Assembly (NCBI RefSeq): GCF_000337535.1
Contig: NZ_AOIP01000007.1
Span: 45,640-109,639, forward strand
From: Natrialba aegyptia DSM 13077
GTDB lineage: Archaea > Halobacteriota > Halobacteria > Halobacteriales > Natrialbaceae
DNA: 64,000 bases
Direction: 5' to 3'
Shown here: in pieces, positions 8,012-17,126 of the stretch
Layout: every line of letters begins with the position of its first letter
How positions within the stretch are numbered: the first letter of the stretch is position 1
Notes under the pieces: model-generated
Seen by the model: the letters and a program-made list of their open reading frames with translations, nothing else
Database searches by the model: none
Told to the model about the DNA's origin: nothing
Position numbers and translations under genes: made by a program

Positions 8012-8944
8012 TTACCGTTCGACGCCGAGTTCAGTATCGAGATCACCGTTCAATAACGCGCGAACGTCCCGTACTGCGGTAGTTACTTCGGGAGTGCTCT
8101 CTAGCAGGACGGTTTCGCTCGGGAACAACTGTTCGCCGAGAAGCAGCCCGTGCTCGCGGGCGGTCGAACCCGTTACCGTCAGGTAGACGCCGACTCCGGT
8201 GTCGGCGATCGCCGCCTCCTCCTCGCGACCGTCGGCCGGATACCTGAACTCGACATCTTCGAGCGCGCTCGTCCCGAGGACGGCCCGGACGAGTCGCTCG
8301 TACCGCGGTTCGATACAGAGCGGGCCGTCGTACTCGGCGAGAAAGTTCCGGTCGAGCGACGTCGCAGACGGAACTGCTTCAGGACTGGCCATCAGCGTGT
8401 GATAGACGGTATCCCCGAGTCCGGTGACGACCTGCACGTCGGTATCCGCGGGATCGATCCGAGCGTTCACGTCGGCGATTCGGTCGAGCGGCTCGGGTCG
8501 GAGTTCGACGACTTCCTCCAGCACGAGATCGGCGCTGTCGAACCCGAGTGCGAACTCGTGGGTGCGAAGCGAGCGGAACGGTTCCTCGCGACCGACGAGT
8601 TGAATTGCGGTATCGTCGGTGGGCACGTCGAGACCGGCGGCGTCGTCGAGCGGGATCGTCACGCTGTCGAAGACGATCCGACGGGGCTTTCCGGCGCGGG
8701 TGTCCCGAACGAGGGTGTATTCGGGTTCGGTCGGGTCGTCGACAGCGCTGTAGTCGGCGAGACGATGGTAGACGTTTTCCTCCGCAGGATCGAGCGTTCC
8801 CTTGGTCAGGGCCTTTTCGTGGCGAAGCGTCGACGAAATCTCGTCTGCGAGGTCGGCGATATCGAGTCGGCTCGCCAGGCGGTCGAGGACCGACTCGAGC
8901 GGTCGTCCTTTTCGAGGAACGGCGATCGGGATCGTCTCGCCCAT
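8012..8944 (-). CDS. Divergent HisG-like (ATP phosphoribosyltransferase-fold) protein
   Basis: 310 residues. The N-terminus, IPIAVPRKGRPLESVLD, resembles the HisG opening (IAVPNKGR). Further on, LVGREEPFRSLRTHEFALGF and DSADLVLEE sit where HisG has its DIPxYVxxGxxDLGITGxDxxxE block. The C-terminal third (ADTGVGVYLTVTGSTAREHG) matches the HisG ADAIVDLVETGTTLRxNG segment. Key glycines of the GITG loop are changed, so catalysis is doubtful. A TATA-like GTTTATCC lies about 32 nt before the start. It is not in a his operon (hisF is 18 kb away), so a paralogue with another role is more likely than the biosynthetic HisG. This assignment rests on motif reading by eye. Confidence 0.5.
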   Translation of the reverse strand: MGETIPIAVPRKGRPLESVLDRLASRLDIADLADEISSTLRHEKALTKGTLDPAEENVYHRLADYSAVDDPTEPEYTLVRDTRAGKPRRIVFDSVTIPLDDAAGLDVPTDDTAIQLVGREEPFRSLRTHEFALGFDSADLVLEEVVELRPEPLDRIADVNARIDPADTDVQVVTGLGDTVYHTLMASPEAVPSATSLDRNFLAEYDGPLCIEPRYERLVRAVLGTSALEDVEFRYPADGREEEAAIADTGVGVYLTVTGSTAREHGLLLGEQLFPSETVLLESTPEVTTAVRDVRALLNGDLDTELGVER

Positions 8945-9073
8945 CGACGAGTTCTCACCTGGCGAGGGATAAACGAGTTGCGTTTCGTGCGGTAGTTGTG
9001 TGGGTCCGTTTCGCAGGACGTTCGCTGTCGTCTCCCGTCACCCGAGGGATTGTCGAAATACGGCGGTGGAGAC

Positions 9074-11158
9074 TTACGAATCCGAGAACATCGACCCGAG
9101 CTGGTCGCGCCACTCCTGAATGTCGGTGACCTCCCCACGGACGTCGTCGAGTTCGTCTTCGACGGTTTCGAGGTCATCTTCGACCGTCTCGACGTCCGAT
9201 TCGACGGTCGACACGTCGGATTTGACGGCGTCGATCTCCGTCGAGAGATCGTCGATGGACGCGGACAGGTCGCTCTCGAGGCTGTCGACAGTTTCGGCGA
9301 GATCGTCGACGCGCGAATCGACGCTGGAAACGTCGTCGTCGACGCCGTCGAGGTCGGCTTCCAGTTGCTCGACATCGGAATCGACAGTATCGAGGTTGGT
9401 TGCGACATCGTCCACGTCGGTTTCGATGCGATCGGCCCGCGAGTCGAGTTCGTCGACGGTGTCCGCGGTAGTCGCGAGGTCGTCCTCGATGTCGGTGGTC
9501 CACTCGGTCAGCGTTTCGACCTCGGTTTCGAGGCTCGCGACCTGCGAGTGGGTTCCCGAGAGGCGGTCGTCCATCGACGCGAGGTCGTCCTCGAAGGCGG
9601 CGAGTTCACTTCTGAACTCGTCGATGATCTGCTCGTCGGTGCCGTTCTCGCCGAGGAACGTTTCGAGGGCGTCCGTGTAGGCGGCGACCTCCTCGACGCG
9701 GGACTGGAGGTGGTCGATTCTGGCGAGATCGGCGCTCGTCGGCGTGGTCGTGTCGGATTCGGTGGCTTCGTCGTCCGTGTCCGTGCTGTCGAGTTCAGTT
9801 CGGAGGACTGCGAGGTCGTCCTCGTCGAGATCGTCGTTGCGGATTTCGGCTGCGAGTTGCGCGCCGAGCGGGCGGGCGGTGTCTGCGTCCGTCTCTGCCC
9901 CCGCGACCGGAGCCGCGTCGGATTCGGACACCGCGTCGGTGTCGGACGAATCGGTCGAAGCGGCAGCAGCGTCCGTCTCCGTTTCCGTCCCCGTCGGTGG
10001 GGCGTCAGTGTCGTCGGTGTCAGCCGGGGCGGTCTCGGGTTCGGATTCCGCGCTTCGCTCCGATTCACCCGTCACCGGCGTCTCGTCACCCGTATCTCCG
10101 TCTGTCTCGGTCGACGCAGCCGCGTCGTCCGCGACCTCGAGTTCGTCGGTGGTGTCGGTATCGTCTTCCTCGGGTGCGGTGTCAGCCGGGTCGCCGCTGT
10201 CGTCCGTCTCGCTATCCAGATCGAGTTCGAGTCCCGGACCGTCATCGTCCGGTTCGAGTTCGAGCGCTTCGGCGTCGGATTCGTCCGCGTCCGCGTCGGC
10301 CGCCGACTCGTCGCTGAGTGCGCTCGATATCGTTTCGTCCTCGTCGAGATCGGTGAGGTCGTCGTCCTCGAAGCCGAGGTCGATGTCCGGCGTCTCGTCG
10401 GATTCGTCACCGGACGGCTCCGAGTCCGAATCGGGTTCCATGTCGATATCGCCGAGGTCCAGGTCCAGATCGCCGGACTCTTCGAGCGGGTCGGCCTCGT
10501 CGTCGGGCGTCAGATCGAGCGGTTCGGTCTCGTCTTCGAGTTCAAGATCGAGGTCGCCATCGGACGGCGTCTCGGCTGTGTCGTCGTCCATCTCGGTAGC
10601 TGTGTCTGCAGTCGGCTCGTCGGCCGCTTCGTCGGGACCAGGATCGGCGTCCGTCGACTCTTCGTCGAGCCCCGGCACGGAGCCGGACTCACCGGCGATC
10701 ATGTCTTTGACCGCCTGCGTGCGCTCGTCGGAGACGATGCTGTCGATGATGGCGTCATCGACCTCGTCACCGCCGGTGCTGGCGTCGGCCTCGGAACTGA
10801 CCTCGACGATCTCCGGTTCGGTGAGGAATTCGGGGACCGTCTCCTCGTCGTCGATTCGAATGCCGTACACCGTCACGAGTTCGTCGCCCGGCTCGAGCGT
10901 GTGGGTGAACTCGACGCGGTTGTCCTGGAAGGCGGTCCAGTCCTCGCTGTAGTAGTCGGGGTGGAACCCGACCTTGTCCATCGGGAACGATTCGGGGATG
11001 TCTTCGGAGAGTCGGAATGCGACCTGCTCGTCGTGCTCCGATTCGATCTCGAACCGGAGGGCAGGTACGGGAAACTCGTCCGCCGCGAACGTCTTTTGGA
11101 CGGTCAACCCGTCGGCACTGACCTCGATCACGTCGTCCGTGTCGGCGGTGCTACTCAT
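9074..11158 (-). CDS. Large acidic coiled-coil protein, function unknown
   Basis: 694 residues in three parts. Residues 1-120 form a compact beta-rich domain (LTVQKTFAADEFPVPALRFE, SFPMDKVGFHPDYYSEDW, LEPGDELVTVYGIRIDD) that I have seen at the N-terminus of haloarchaeal proteins of unknown function. Residues about 125-430 are a low-complexity Asp/Glu/Thr linker. Residues about 440-685 are a long heptad coiled coil with repeated units such as SVDSRVDDLAETVDSLESDL. No membrane segment or signal is seen. A TATA-like TTTATAGTA lies about 32 nt upstream. The shape suggests a scaffold or structural protein. The opposite strand has a long mirror frame caused by codon bias and is not a gene. Confidence 0.75.
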   Translation of the reverse strand: MSSTADTDDVIEVSADGLTVQKTFAADEFPVPALRFEIESEHDEQVAFRLSEDIPESFPMDKVGFHPDYYSEDWTAFQDNRVEFTHTLEPGDELVTVYGIRIDDEETVPEFLTEPEIVEVSSEADASTGGDEVDDAIIDSIVSDERTQAVKDMIAGESGSVPGLDEESTDADPGPDEAADEPTADTATEMDDDTAETPSDGDLDLELEDETEPLDLTPDDEADPLEESGDLDLDLGDIDMEPDSDSEPSGDESDETPDIDLGFEDDDLTDLDEDETISSALSDESAADADADESDAEALELEPDDDGPGLELDLDSETDDSGDPADTAPEEDDTDTTDELEVADDAAASTETDGDTGDETPVTGESERSAESEPETAPADTDDTDAPPTGTETETDAAAASTDSSDTDAVSESDAAPVAGAETDADTARPLGAQLAAEIRNDDLDEDDLAVLRTELDSTDTDDEATESDTTTPTSADLARIDHLQSRVEEVAAYTDALETFLGENGTDEQIIDEFRSELAAFEDDLASMDDRLSGTHSQVASLETEVETLTEWTTDIEDDLATTADTVDELDSRADRIETDVDDVATNLDTVDSDVEQLEADLDGVDDDVSSVDSRVDDLAETVDSLESDLSASIDDLSTEIDAVKSDVSTVESDVETVEDDLETVEDELDDVRGEVTDIQEWRDQLGSMFSDS

Positions 11159-11288
11159 GGGACCAACGTTACTAGACCATTACTATAAATGATACGGACG
11201 GTACCAGCTGCAATCACCGGCTAGCGTTTGCCATCGGCGGCTTCGGTGTCGTGGTGTCAAATCGAGACACTGCGAGCGAACCGACGAT

Positions 11289-12128
11289 TTACGCGGGGAG
11301 GTCGACCCGGTCGCCGATCTCGATAATCTCGAGTTCCCGCGGGTAGTCGAAACTCTTTGCGTGGTGGTGGAGCACTTTCGGGTCCGCGGTCAGTCCTTTC
11401 CACATGTCCCAGTGAGTCGGTACCACGCGATCGAGTTCGAGCGCGGCGGCCGTTTCGACGAGCTGGTTCTCGTCGTTGTACCAGCGCGTTCGCTTCGGTT
11501 CGCGGGTCTCCTTGTCCGGAATCTGGCCGACGGAACCGAACGCGAGCACGCCGAGGTCGATGTCGTACGCCTCGCCGATGCGGTCGAACGCCTCGCCGGG
11601 TTTCGTGTCGCCGCCGTGGAAGACGGTTCCGGCGTCGTGTTCGAGGACGTAGCTCACGGGGTGGCTCGCGTCCGGGTCGTGGGCCGGCTCGACGTGCAGC
11701 GTGAACTCGCCGATTTCGATGGTGTCGCCCTCCGCCACTTCGGCGAGTTGCTCGTCGCGTACGTCCCACTCGTCGGTCCAGTTTTCGTCTTCGCGTGCGA
11801 CCGCGAGGCTGTCGTCGGGCGCGTGGAACGTCGCGCCCGTATTTTCGAGGATCGGTGCCTGGCTCGGACCGTGAACGTGGTCCGTGTGCTCGTGGGTCGC
11901 GAGGACGGCGTCGGCCTCGGTCACGTCTGCGGGGGAGAACGGAACGGGGATCATCCGCACCGTCCGCGGCGGGTCGCCGAGTCCGACGTAGGGATCGATG
12001 AAGATCGTCGTTCCCTCGCGGCCCTTCACGATGAAGCCGTTACAGCCGAGGTACCAGATCGAGACGCCGTCCGGCGAGGCGTCTTCGACGTCGCGTACGA
12101 GCCAGTCGTCCCAGTCGCTGTGAACCAT
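11289..12128 (-). CDS. MBL-fold metal-dependent hydrolase (UlaG-like)
   Basis: 279 residues from the ATG at 12126-12128; the longer frame starting at 12200 adds 24 unlikely residues. The zinc-binding motif THEHTDHVHG (HxHxDH) is intact, with later ligands in EPAHDP, FHGGDTKPGEAF and PTHWDMW. The family (UlaG / L-ascorbate-6-phosphate lactonase-like and UPF0173-type proteins) hydrolyses diverse esters and lactones; the substrate here cannot be told. A TATA-like CACTTACC lies about 33 nt before the start, so it is probably transcribed alone. Confidence 0.82.
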   Translation of the reverse strand: MVHSDWDDWLVRDVEDASPDGVSIWYLGCNGFIVKGREGTTIFIDPYVGLGDPPRTVRMIPVPFSPADVTEADAVLATHEHTDHVHGPSQAPILENTGATFHAPDDSLAVAREDENWTDEWDVRDEQLAEVAEGDTIEIGEFTLHVEPAHDPDASHPVSYVLEHDAGTVFHGGDTKPGEAFDRIGEAYDIDLGVLAFGSVGQIPDKETREPKRTRWYNDENQLVETAAALELDRVVPTHWDMWKGLTADPKVLHHHAKSFDYPRELEIIEIGDRVDLPA

Positions 12129-12285
12129 GGGTATCTGACTGCTGTGCGGACTGGCTGGGTAAGTGTTATTGTCTCCGTAGACTGATCGCCGGTGTGACAT
12201 CGCGTCCGTACCCTCGCGCTACGGAGCCGCTGCTTTCGCTCGCCGGGACAACGCTAACGGAAATCACTCTTGGTGTCTGTCGGTG

Positions 12286-13191
12286 ATGTCGGATCAGCTA
12301 CTCGGTTCGGAGCCACAGCGACGGAGCATCCTGCAGACAATCGGCGGCGTCGGCGGCCTCGCACTGTTCAGTTCGGCGGCGTCGGGAGCGACGGCCGACT
12401 CCGACGACTGCGCCCCCGGCGCATCCGGTCGTCCCGACTATCGACTTCCCGAACTTCCCTACGCGTACGACGCCCTCGAACCACACATCGACGCGCGCAT
12501 CATGGAACTCCACCACGGCAAACACCACCAGTCGTACGTCGACAGCGCCAACGCAGCAGTCGAAGAACTCGACGAAATGCGAGCGAACGAGGATTTCGAA
12601 GGGATTCGATCGACGAAGCGGGACTTCTCGTTCAACCTTTCCGGCCATGTCAATCACACGGTCTTCTGGGCGAGCATGAGTCCCGACGGCGGTGGGAGGC
12701 CAGACGGTGCCCTTGCGACGGCGATCGAGAAGCAATTCGGCTCGTTCGAGGCGTTTCAGGCCGAGTTCACCGCAGCCGCGACCGCGGTCGAAGGCGGCGG
12801 CTGGGCGATGTTGTTCTACGAACCGCTCGCGGACGCCCTGGTGATCGGCCAGGTCGAGGACCAAAACGAACTCGCCCATCAGGGCGCGACCCCGCTCTTG
12901 CCGCTCGATGTCTGGGAACACGCCTACTATCTGCAGTACGAGAACGACCGCGAGGCCTACGTGGATGCGTGGTGGAACGTCGTCGATTGGACCGCCGTCG
13001 GGCAGCGATACGAGATCCTCACCGAACTGCGATGCGGGCTGAACCAGGAGACTGGTGATACCGGTAATGCGACCGCTGGCTCCGACACTGCGACTGATAC
13101 TGATGCTGATACTGATACTGATACTGATACTGATACGGATACGGATACGGACACCGACACCACCGCCAAAGACGCCGACCGCTCGAACTGA
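12286..13191 (+). CDS. sod: Exported Fe/Mn superoxide dismutase with Asp-Thr tail
   Basis: 301 residues from the ATG at 12286 (a GTG lies one codon earlier). It dismutates superoxide. Metal ligands are present: first His in MELHHGKHHQSYV, second in LSGHVNHTVFW, and the late Asp/His in LDVWEHAYYLQY. Haloarchaeal cytoplasmic SODs are about 200 residues. This one has an N-terminal signal-like segment (EPQRRSILQTIGGVGGLALF, Tat-like RR) and about 50 extra C-terminal residues of (Asp-Thr)n. Both point to an exported, possibly surface-held enzyme. Whether the signal is functional is an inference; the twin-arginine context is short. Confidence 0.87.
   Translation: MSDQLLGSEPQRRSILQTIGGVGGLALFSSAASGATADSDDCAPGASGRPDYRLPELPYAYDALEPHIDARIMELHHGKHHQSYVDSANAAVEELDEMRANEDFEGIRSTKRDFSFNLSGHVNHTVFWASMSPDGGGRPDGALATAIEKQFGSFEAFQAEFTAAATAVEGGGWAMLFYEPLADALVIGQVEDQNELAHQGATPLLPLDVWEHAYYLQYENDREAYVDAWWNVVDWTAVGQRYEILTELRCGLNQETGDTGNATAGSDTATDTDADTDTDTDTDTDTDTDTDTTAKDADRSN
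13096..13170 (+). repeat. In-frame hexanucleotide repeat GATACT/GATACG coding Asp-Thr
   Basis: About ten tandem copies of GATACT and its variants (GATGCT, GATACG, GACACC) inside the 3' end of the sod gene. Each unit encodes Asp-Thr, so copy-number change keeps the frame. The T-ending codons differ from the GC-ending codons of the catalytic part, which suggests recent slippage expansion. Confidence 0.85.
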
Positions 13192-13326
13192 ACTCGAGCT
13201 CCGGCTCGTGTCGAGTGAACTCGATAGTATTGGCTGTCGGTCGGCGGTCGGCGGTCGATAATCGCTGGTCGGCAGTCGATCCTACCGAGTATCGACCGCT
13301 TTCCGGTACCCGGCCACCGACCGAGT

Positions 13327-14376
13327 TCACCAGGTGCCGTGGAAGGTATCGAAGGAGAGTTCATCGAGCGGTTTGTTGCCGACGGCGATCTCGTACTCGC
13401 CGGGGGTGAGCATCGGTTTGTGGAACTGCGGGCCGTCGTCGGTCGTGATCCGTGGACAGCCGGTGTTGACGAAGGCGTCCATGTCGAAGTTGCGGAGTCG
13501 GTCGGGGGTGACTTCGTCCATCGTGATGAGGTAGGCGTCGTCGTTGTCGTCGATGATTGACTGCGCTTGATCCCAGCGCCCCTGACCGATTTTGGTACAG
13601 AAGATGACGCCCCACTTCTGGGCGTCCATGGCCTTGTGGACGGAGGCGTAGCGCTGTTTCATGAACTTCTCCGTATCCGCGGGGGTGACGACGTTGTTGA
13701 CGGGGTCGGCGATGACGACGTGTTTGTCGGGGTGTTCCATCGCCAGCCCGAGGGGGTGGAACTTGCCGCCGCCGACGTAGAGAACTTGGTCCGCGGGCAC
13801 GTCCGCGCTCGCGTAGTTGCAGCCGAGCACCTGGCCCTCGTGGGTGAGTCGCTCGTCTCCGCGGCGGCTGTGGACCTCGTAGCCGTGTTCTTCGAGGAAG
13901 GCGGTCATCTCCTCGTAGCGGTTCATGTGCTGGGCCGTCGTCACGAGGCCGACGTCTTCGGTGTCGTCCGGATCGTCGAGTGTTTCCAGGGCTTCCTCCA
14001 TGATCGGGAGGACTTCGACGTTCGAGAACAGCGGCACGTAGATGACCTTGTCCGTGTTCTTCATCGGCGAGTGGCCGAAGTGGACGAACACGTCGGTCCG
14101 TTTCATCAGATAGGTGTCCAGGTCGCAGGCACCGTAACAGGGCTGGCCCGAGAGCATGAACGTCACGTCGTCGTCCGCGAGTTCGCGAAGGTCGTCGGCG
14201 ACGGAGGGACCGCGGCGTTTGAGGCCCTCCGGGAACTGGAGCCCGACTTTTTCGGCGTCTCGTTCCTCGATGGCGTCGATGATTCGCTCGAGTTCGTAGT
14301 CCCACTCGCGGTCGTGCTTGAGTTGCATTCCGGTGTTCCGAAGGTCCCCCTCGGTGTACTCCGACTCCTGACTCAT
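13327..14376 (-). CDS. dph2: Diphthamide biosynthesis enzyme Dph2 (radical SAM-type)
   Basis: 349 residues. It transfers the 3-amino-3-carboxypropyl group from SAM to a histidine of elongation factor aEF-2, the first step of diphthamide formation. The three cysteines that bind its 4Fe-4S cluster are visible: LSGQPCYGACD near residue 80, VLGCNYA near 190, and NTGCPRI near 310. A TATA-like GTTATACG lies 27 nt before the ATG, so the transcript is probably leaderless. It converges with sod. Confidence 0.93.
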   Translation of the reverse strand: MSQESEYTEGDLRNTGMQLKHDREWDYELERIIDAIEERDAEKVGLQFPEGLKRRGPSVADDLRELADDDVTFMLSGQPCYGACDLDTYLMKRTDVFVHFGHSPMKNTDKVIYVPLFSNVEVLPIMEEALETLDDPDDTEDVGLVTTAQHMNRYEEMTAFLEEHGYEVHSRRGDERLTHEGQVLGCNYASADVPADQVLYVGGGKFHPLGLAMEHPDKHVVIADPVNNVVTPADTEKFMKQRYASVHKAMDAQKWGVIFCTKIGQGRWDQAQSIIDDNDDAYLITMDEVTPDRLRNFDMDAFVNTGCPRITTDDGPQFHKPMLTPGEYEIAVGNKPLDELSFDTFHGTW

Positions 14377-14645
14377 TGACCGTCCTAACGGCCACGAACG
14401 TATAACGGCGGCGCTTCTGGGTGTTGGGGGTGAGAGTAACTGCTGGCCAATGATTCCGGGTTGCTTTCGTAACCCACCGGGGAATGGTGCTGGTCACGGC
14501 TGGCCGATGTTGACGTCCGAGGGAGAACGGCGGAAGAGGCGCACGGGCGGGTGGTGAGCTGTCGTCAAATATATCCACTATATTGTATTTACTTTCTTCA
14601 TACCCGTCCCAACAGTCATAGTACTGGAGTCTAAACGGGGTGGTA

Positions 14646-15599
14646 ATGGCAGCGGAACGGCCCACAGACGGCTATCTCTTCGACCTCTACCGCCGATATA
14701 TCGGCGAACCCGAGAGCAGGACGGATGTCTATCTCGGGTTTGGCCTGTTCCTCGGTGGCATCGGTCTGGCGGTCGTCGCACTGGTCCTCTTTCTCTGGAG
14801 TAGTACGTTCAGTAGATCGAATCCGGCGTACTTCACGTGGGTACGACCGGCCTACGCGCTCGGAATGCTGTCGCTTCCGGCGATGATTCTGGGCGTCGTC
14901 GTCCTCTTGCCGTCGGATCGGAAGGTCATCGGCATCTCGGGGGCCGGCGCGCTCGTTACCCTCGCGGCGACGATCGGCTTCCTGTTCGCGTATCCGGACA
15001 ACTGGAACTTCATGGCCGAACGCGACTACACCGTCGAGGTAACGGCGACCTACGCGGTCGGACTCGCGGGGATCACCGCCTCGACGGGCGCGGCGCTCGT
15101 CGCTCACTACCTCGAACTGGCGCGCCAAACCGAGGCCGTCGACGCCGGCGATGAAGACGAGACGCCAACTGAGGACGACCCCGAGTTCAGCGACGCGGAC
15201 ATCGAGCGCGATATCGACGCGGCCATGGAGGGCGTTGAACTCTCCTGGGGCGGCGTCGAGAAGACGGAGCACAAGCGGCTGAGCTTTTCGGGGAACGAGT
15301 TCGACGGCGTCTCCGTCGACACGGATGCGGGGACGAAGACGACCCGATCGAGCGGCGTCGACGACCAGGTCGCTGGTCTCAAGGGGCTGAAAGGCGGCGA
15401 GACGAAGACGACGACCTCGCAGTCGACCGTGGACGATCAGACGGCGAAGTTGAAGGAACTGCGCGAGCAGCAACGCGAAGACGAGCAGTCGGCCGAGGGC
15501 GGCCGGCAGGGTGGCGTCGGTGCCAGCGCCGGCGATGGCCCGTTTGCACCGCTCACTGCCCTCCTTGAACGGGTTCGGTCGGCCGTTCGCCGCGAGTAG
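14646..15599 (+). CDS. Haloarchaeal membrane protein adjacent to salactin (DUF7139-like)
   Basis: 317 residues from the ATG at 14646. Four transmembrane helices occupy about residues 28-165 (LGFGLFLGGIGLAVVALVLF, then AYALGMLSLPAMILGVVVLL and two more). The cytosolic C-terminal half is acidic and repetitive, with two related short blocks: SGVDDQVAGLKGLKGGETK and STVDDQTAKLKELREQQRE. I recall the family as DUF7139 from haloarchaea (from memory). It ends 95 bases before the salactin gene, which has its own promoter. Position makes it a candidate membrane partner of the filament, but this is inference only. Confidence 0.7.
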   Translation: MAAERPTDGYLFDLYRRYIGEPESRTDVYLGFGLFLGGIGLAVVALVLFLWSSTFSRSNPAYFTWVRPAYALGMLSLPAMILGVVVLLPSDRKVIGISGAGALVTLAATIGFLFAYPDNWNFMAERDYTVEVTATYAVGLAGITASTGAALVAHYLELARQTEAVDAGDEDETPTEDDPEFSDADIERDIDAAMEGVELSWGGVEKTEHKRLSFSGNEFDGVSVDTDAGTKTTRSSGVDDQVAGLKGLKGGETKTTTSQSTVDDQTAKLKELREQQREDEQSAEGGRQGGVGASAGDGPFAPLTALLERVRSAVRRE

Positions 15600-15658
15600 C
15601 GCGTGTAGCCTATTCAGACAGTAAATTCTTTGTGAATGCCGCCGGTAGGATTTAGGTA

Positions 15659-15672
15659 CATAGTTTTATAAT
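15659..15672 (+). promoter_or_regulatory. TATA promoter of the salactin gene (leaderless)
   Basis: TTTATAATC at 15665-15672, centred 27 nt before the ATG at 15695, with purine-containing sequence upstream as in a BRE. The distance predicts transcription starting at or next to the ATG. Confidence 0.7.
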
Positions 15673-15694
15673 CTATCGGCCGCCTTGCCCAACT

Positions 15695-16717
15695 ATGGCG
15701 AAAGGCCTAGACGTCGGAACTATGAACATCCTGTCTGCACAACAGGATGGGAACGACACGGTGTTCGTGCAACAGCGCAACTCCTTCGTAGAGATCGAGT
15801 ACTCGGATATGGCCGAGCAGATGCTCTCGCGAAGCGAAGTACTTCACATTCGAAAGGACGACAAGGTGTACGTCGTCGGCGACGACGCCCTGAACTTCGC
15901 GAACATCTTCAACAAGGAGACGCGGCGGCCGATGAAACACGGGATCCTCTCGAACGACGAGCAGAGCGCGATCCCGATGATGAAGCTCATCATCGAGCAG
16001 GTCGTCGGCGAGCCCGCTTATCCCGACGAGAAACTGTACTTCTCGTCCCCGGCGGATCCCATCGACTCGGATCTGTCGACGCTGTACCACCAGAAGACGA
16101 TCGAGTCGTTCTTAGACGACATGGGATACGACTCCGAACCGATCAACGAGGGCATGTCCGTCATCTACAGCGAACTCGCGGATAACAACTTCACCGGCCT
16201 CGGTATCAGCTTCGGTGCCGGGATGACGAACGTCTGTCTCTCCTACTACGCGGTCCCCGTCATGAAGTTCTCCGTCGCCCGCGGTGGCGACTGGGTCGAC
16301 GAGCAGGCCGCCCGCGCGACAGGTACTCCCGTCGACAAGGTTACATCGATCAAGGAGGACGACTTCGAACTCGACTTCACGACGGATGTCGGCGGCGTCG
16401 AGGGTGCACTCTCGATTTACTACGAGAACCTGCTCGACTACGTTATCGACAACATCGTCTCGGAAGTCGACGAGGAAGACGTCGAGGAAGGCCTCGACGT
16501 GCCGGTCGTCGTCACCGGCGGGACCTCGAGCCCCAGCGGCTTCGAGGCCTTGTTCCGCGACCACCTAGAGGACGCGAGCATTCCGTTCTCGATCAGCGGC
16601 GTCACGCACGCGAACGAACCGCTGTACAGTGTGGCCCGTGGTGGCCTCGTTGCCGCACGCTCGGACGAGGACGTCGACCACGACGAGGAAGAGGCAGAAG
16701 CAGCTGCGAGCGAGTAA
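15695..16717 (+). CDS. Salactin-like actin-family filament protein
   Basis: 340 residues. The actin/Hsp70 ATPase signature is complete: phosphate-1 loop GLDVGTMN at residues 4-11, phosphate-2 loop [13 protein letters not shown] near 170, and adenosine motif [16 protein letters not shown] near 275. The protein resembles salactin of Halobacterium, which forms dynamically unstable polar filaments and helps share chromosomes between daughters at low phosphate; that function is from the literature on the homologue. The C-terminus is an acidic tail ([15 protein letters not shown]). The start follows a TATA box at 27 nt. An MreB relative is less likely given the haloarchaeal-specific sequence. Confidence 0.85.
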   Translation: MAKGLDVGTMNILSAQQDGNDTVFVQQRNSFVEIEYSDMAEQMLSRSEVLHIRKDDKVYVVGDDALNFANIFNKETRRPMKHGILSNDEQSAIPMMKLIIEQVVGEPAYPDEKLYFSSPADPIDSDLSTLYHQKTIESFLDDMGYDSEPINEGMSVIYSELADNNFTGLGISFGAGMTNVCLSYYAVPVMKFSVARGGDWVDEQAARATGTPVDKVTSIKEDDFELDFTTDVGGVEGALSIYYENLLDYVIDNIVSEVDEEDVEEGLDVPVVVTGGTSSPSGFEALFRDHLEDASIPFSISGVTHANEPLYSVARGGLVAARSDEDVDHDEEEAEAAASE

Positions 16718-16805
16718 CGTCGACTCAATCTGCAGACGCAGACCCAGATTCCTTTCGATCATACATCGCTGAGCGACGGCTCACGGTTTCGCGGTGTAGC
16801 GCTTA

Positions 16806-16970
16806 CTACTCGTAGAATCGGTTGAACGCGTCTCGCCATGACTCACGTTCTTCGGGCGGTCGGTCGTGCTCGACCGGAATGTCCGCGTACGCACAGTGTG
16901 GACACGAGACGGTCGACGCCTCACCCAGCGAGAGTTCTTCGAGCGAGCCCTGACACCGTGGACACTCCAT
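16806..16970 (-). CDS. Micro zinc-ribbon protein, 54 residues
   Basis: The minus strand from the ATG at 16968-16970 reads MECPRCQGSLEELSLGEAS, then TVSCPHCAYADIPVEH and ends DAFNRFYE. Two CPxC knuckles make a rubredoxin-like/zinc-ribbon fold. Gene length, acidic character and codon use fit a real haloarchaeal micro-protein. It sits alone between salactin and a conserved small gene. Function unknown; such proteins often act as regulators or partners. Confidence 0.75.
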   Translation of the reverse strand: MECPRCQGSLEELSLGEASTVSCPHCAYADIPVEHDRPPEERESWRDAFNRFYE

Positions 16971-17126
16971 ACCTGACTCTCTCACGGACTCTCCTTAACT
17001 CTATTCGAATTCCTTGTGAAACTGTCATCTGTGTGGGCCCTCTGTGTGCGAAGGTACCGTTTGGTATGGAATATTACTACTGCGCATTTGCAAATCTTTT
17101 TGTATGCAACTCATGTATGGTGTTGT

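Noticed and set aside
7900..8082. Short frame starting MSETTGGTCVVVYT in the capC upstream region
   Set aside because: A TATA-like run precedes it by only about 10 nt, it becomes Arg-rich and runs into the 3' end of the HisG-like gene. No support.
8996..11188. 730-codon open frame on the plus strand opposite the acidic coiled-coil gene
   Set aside because: It is Val/Arg/Gly-rich mirror sequence of an Asp/Glu/Ser/Thr-coding gene. It lacks haloarchaeal acidity, and the minus-strand gene has a coherent domain plan and promoter.
13096..13170. GATACT repeat considered as CRISPR-like or satellite DNA
   Set aside because: Units are adjacent without spacers and are in frame, encoding Asp-Thr in the sod gene.
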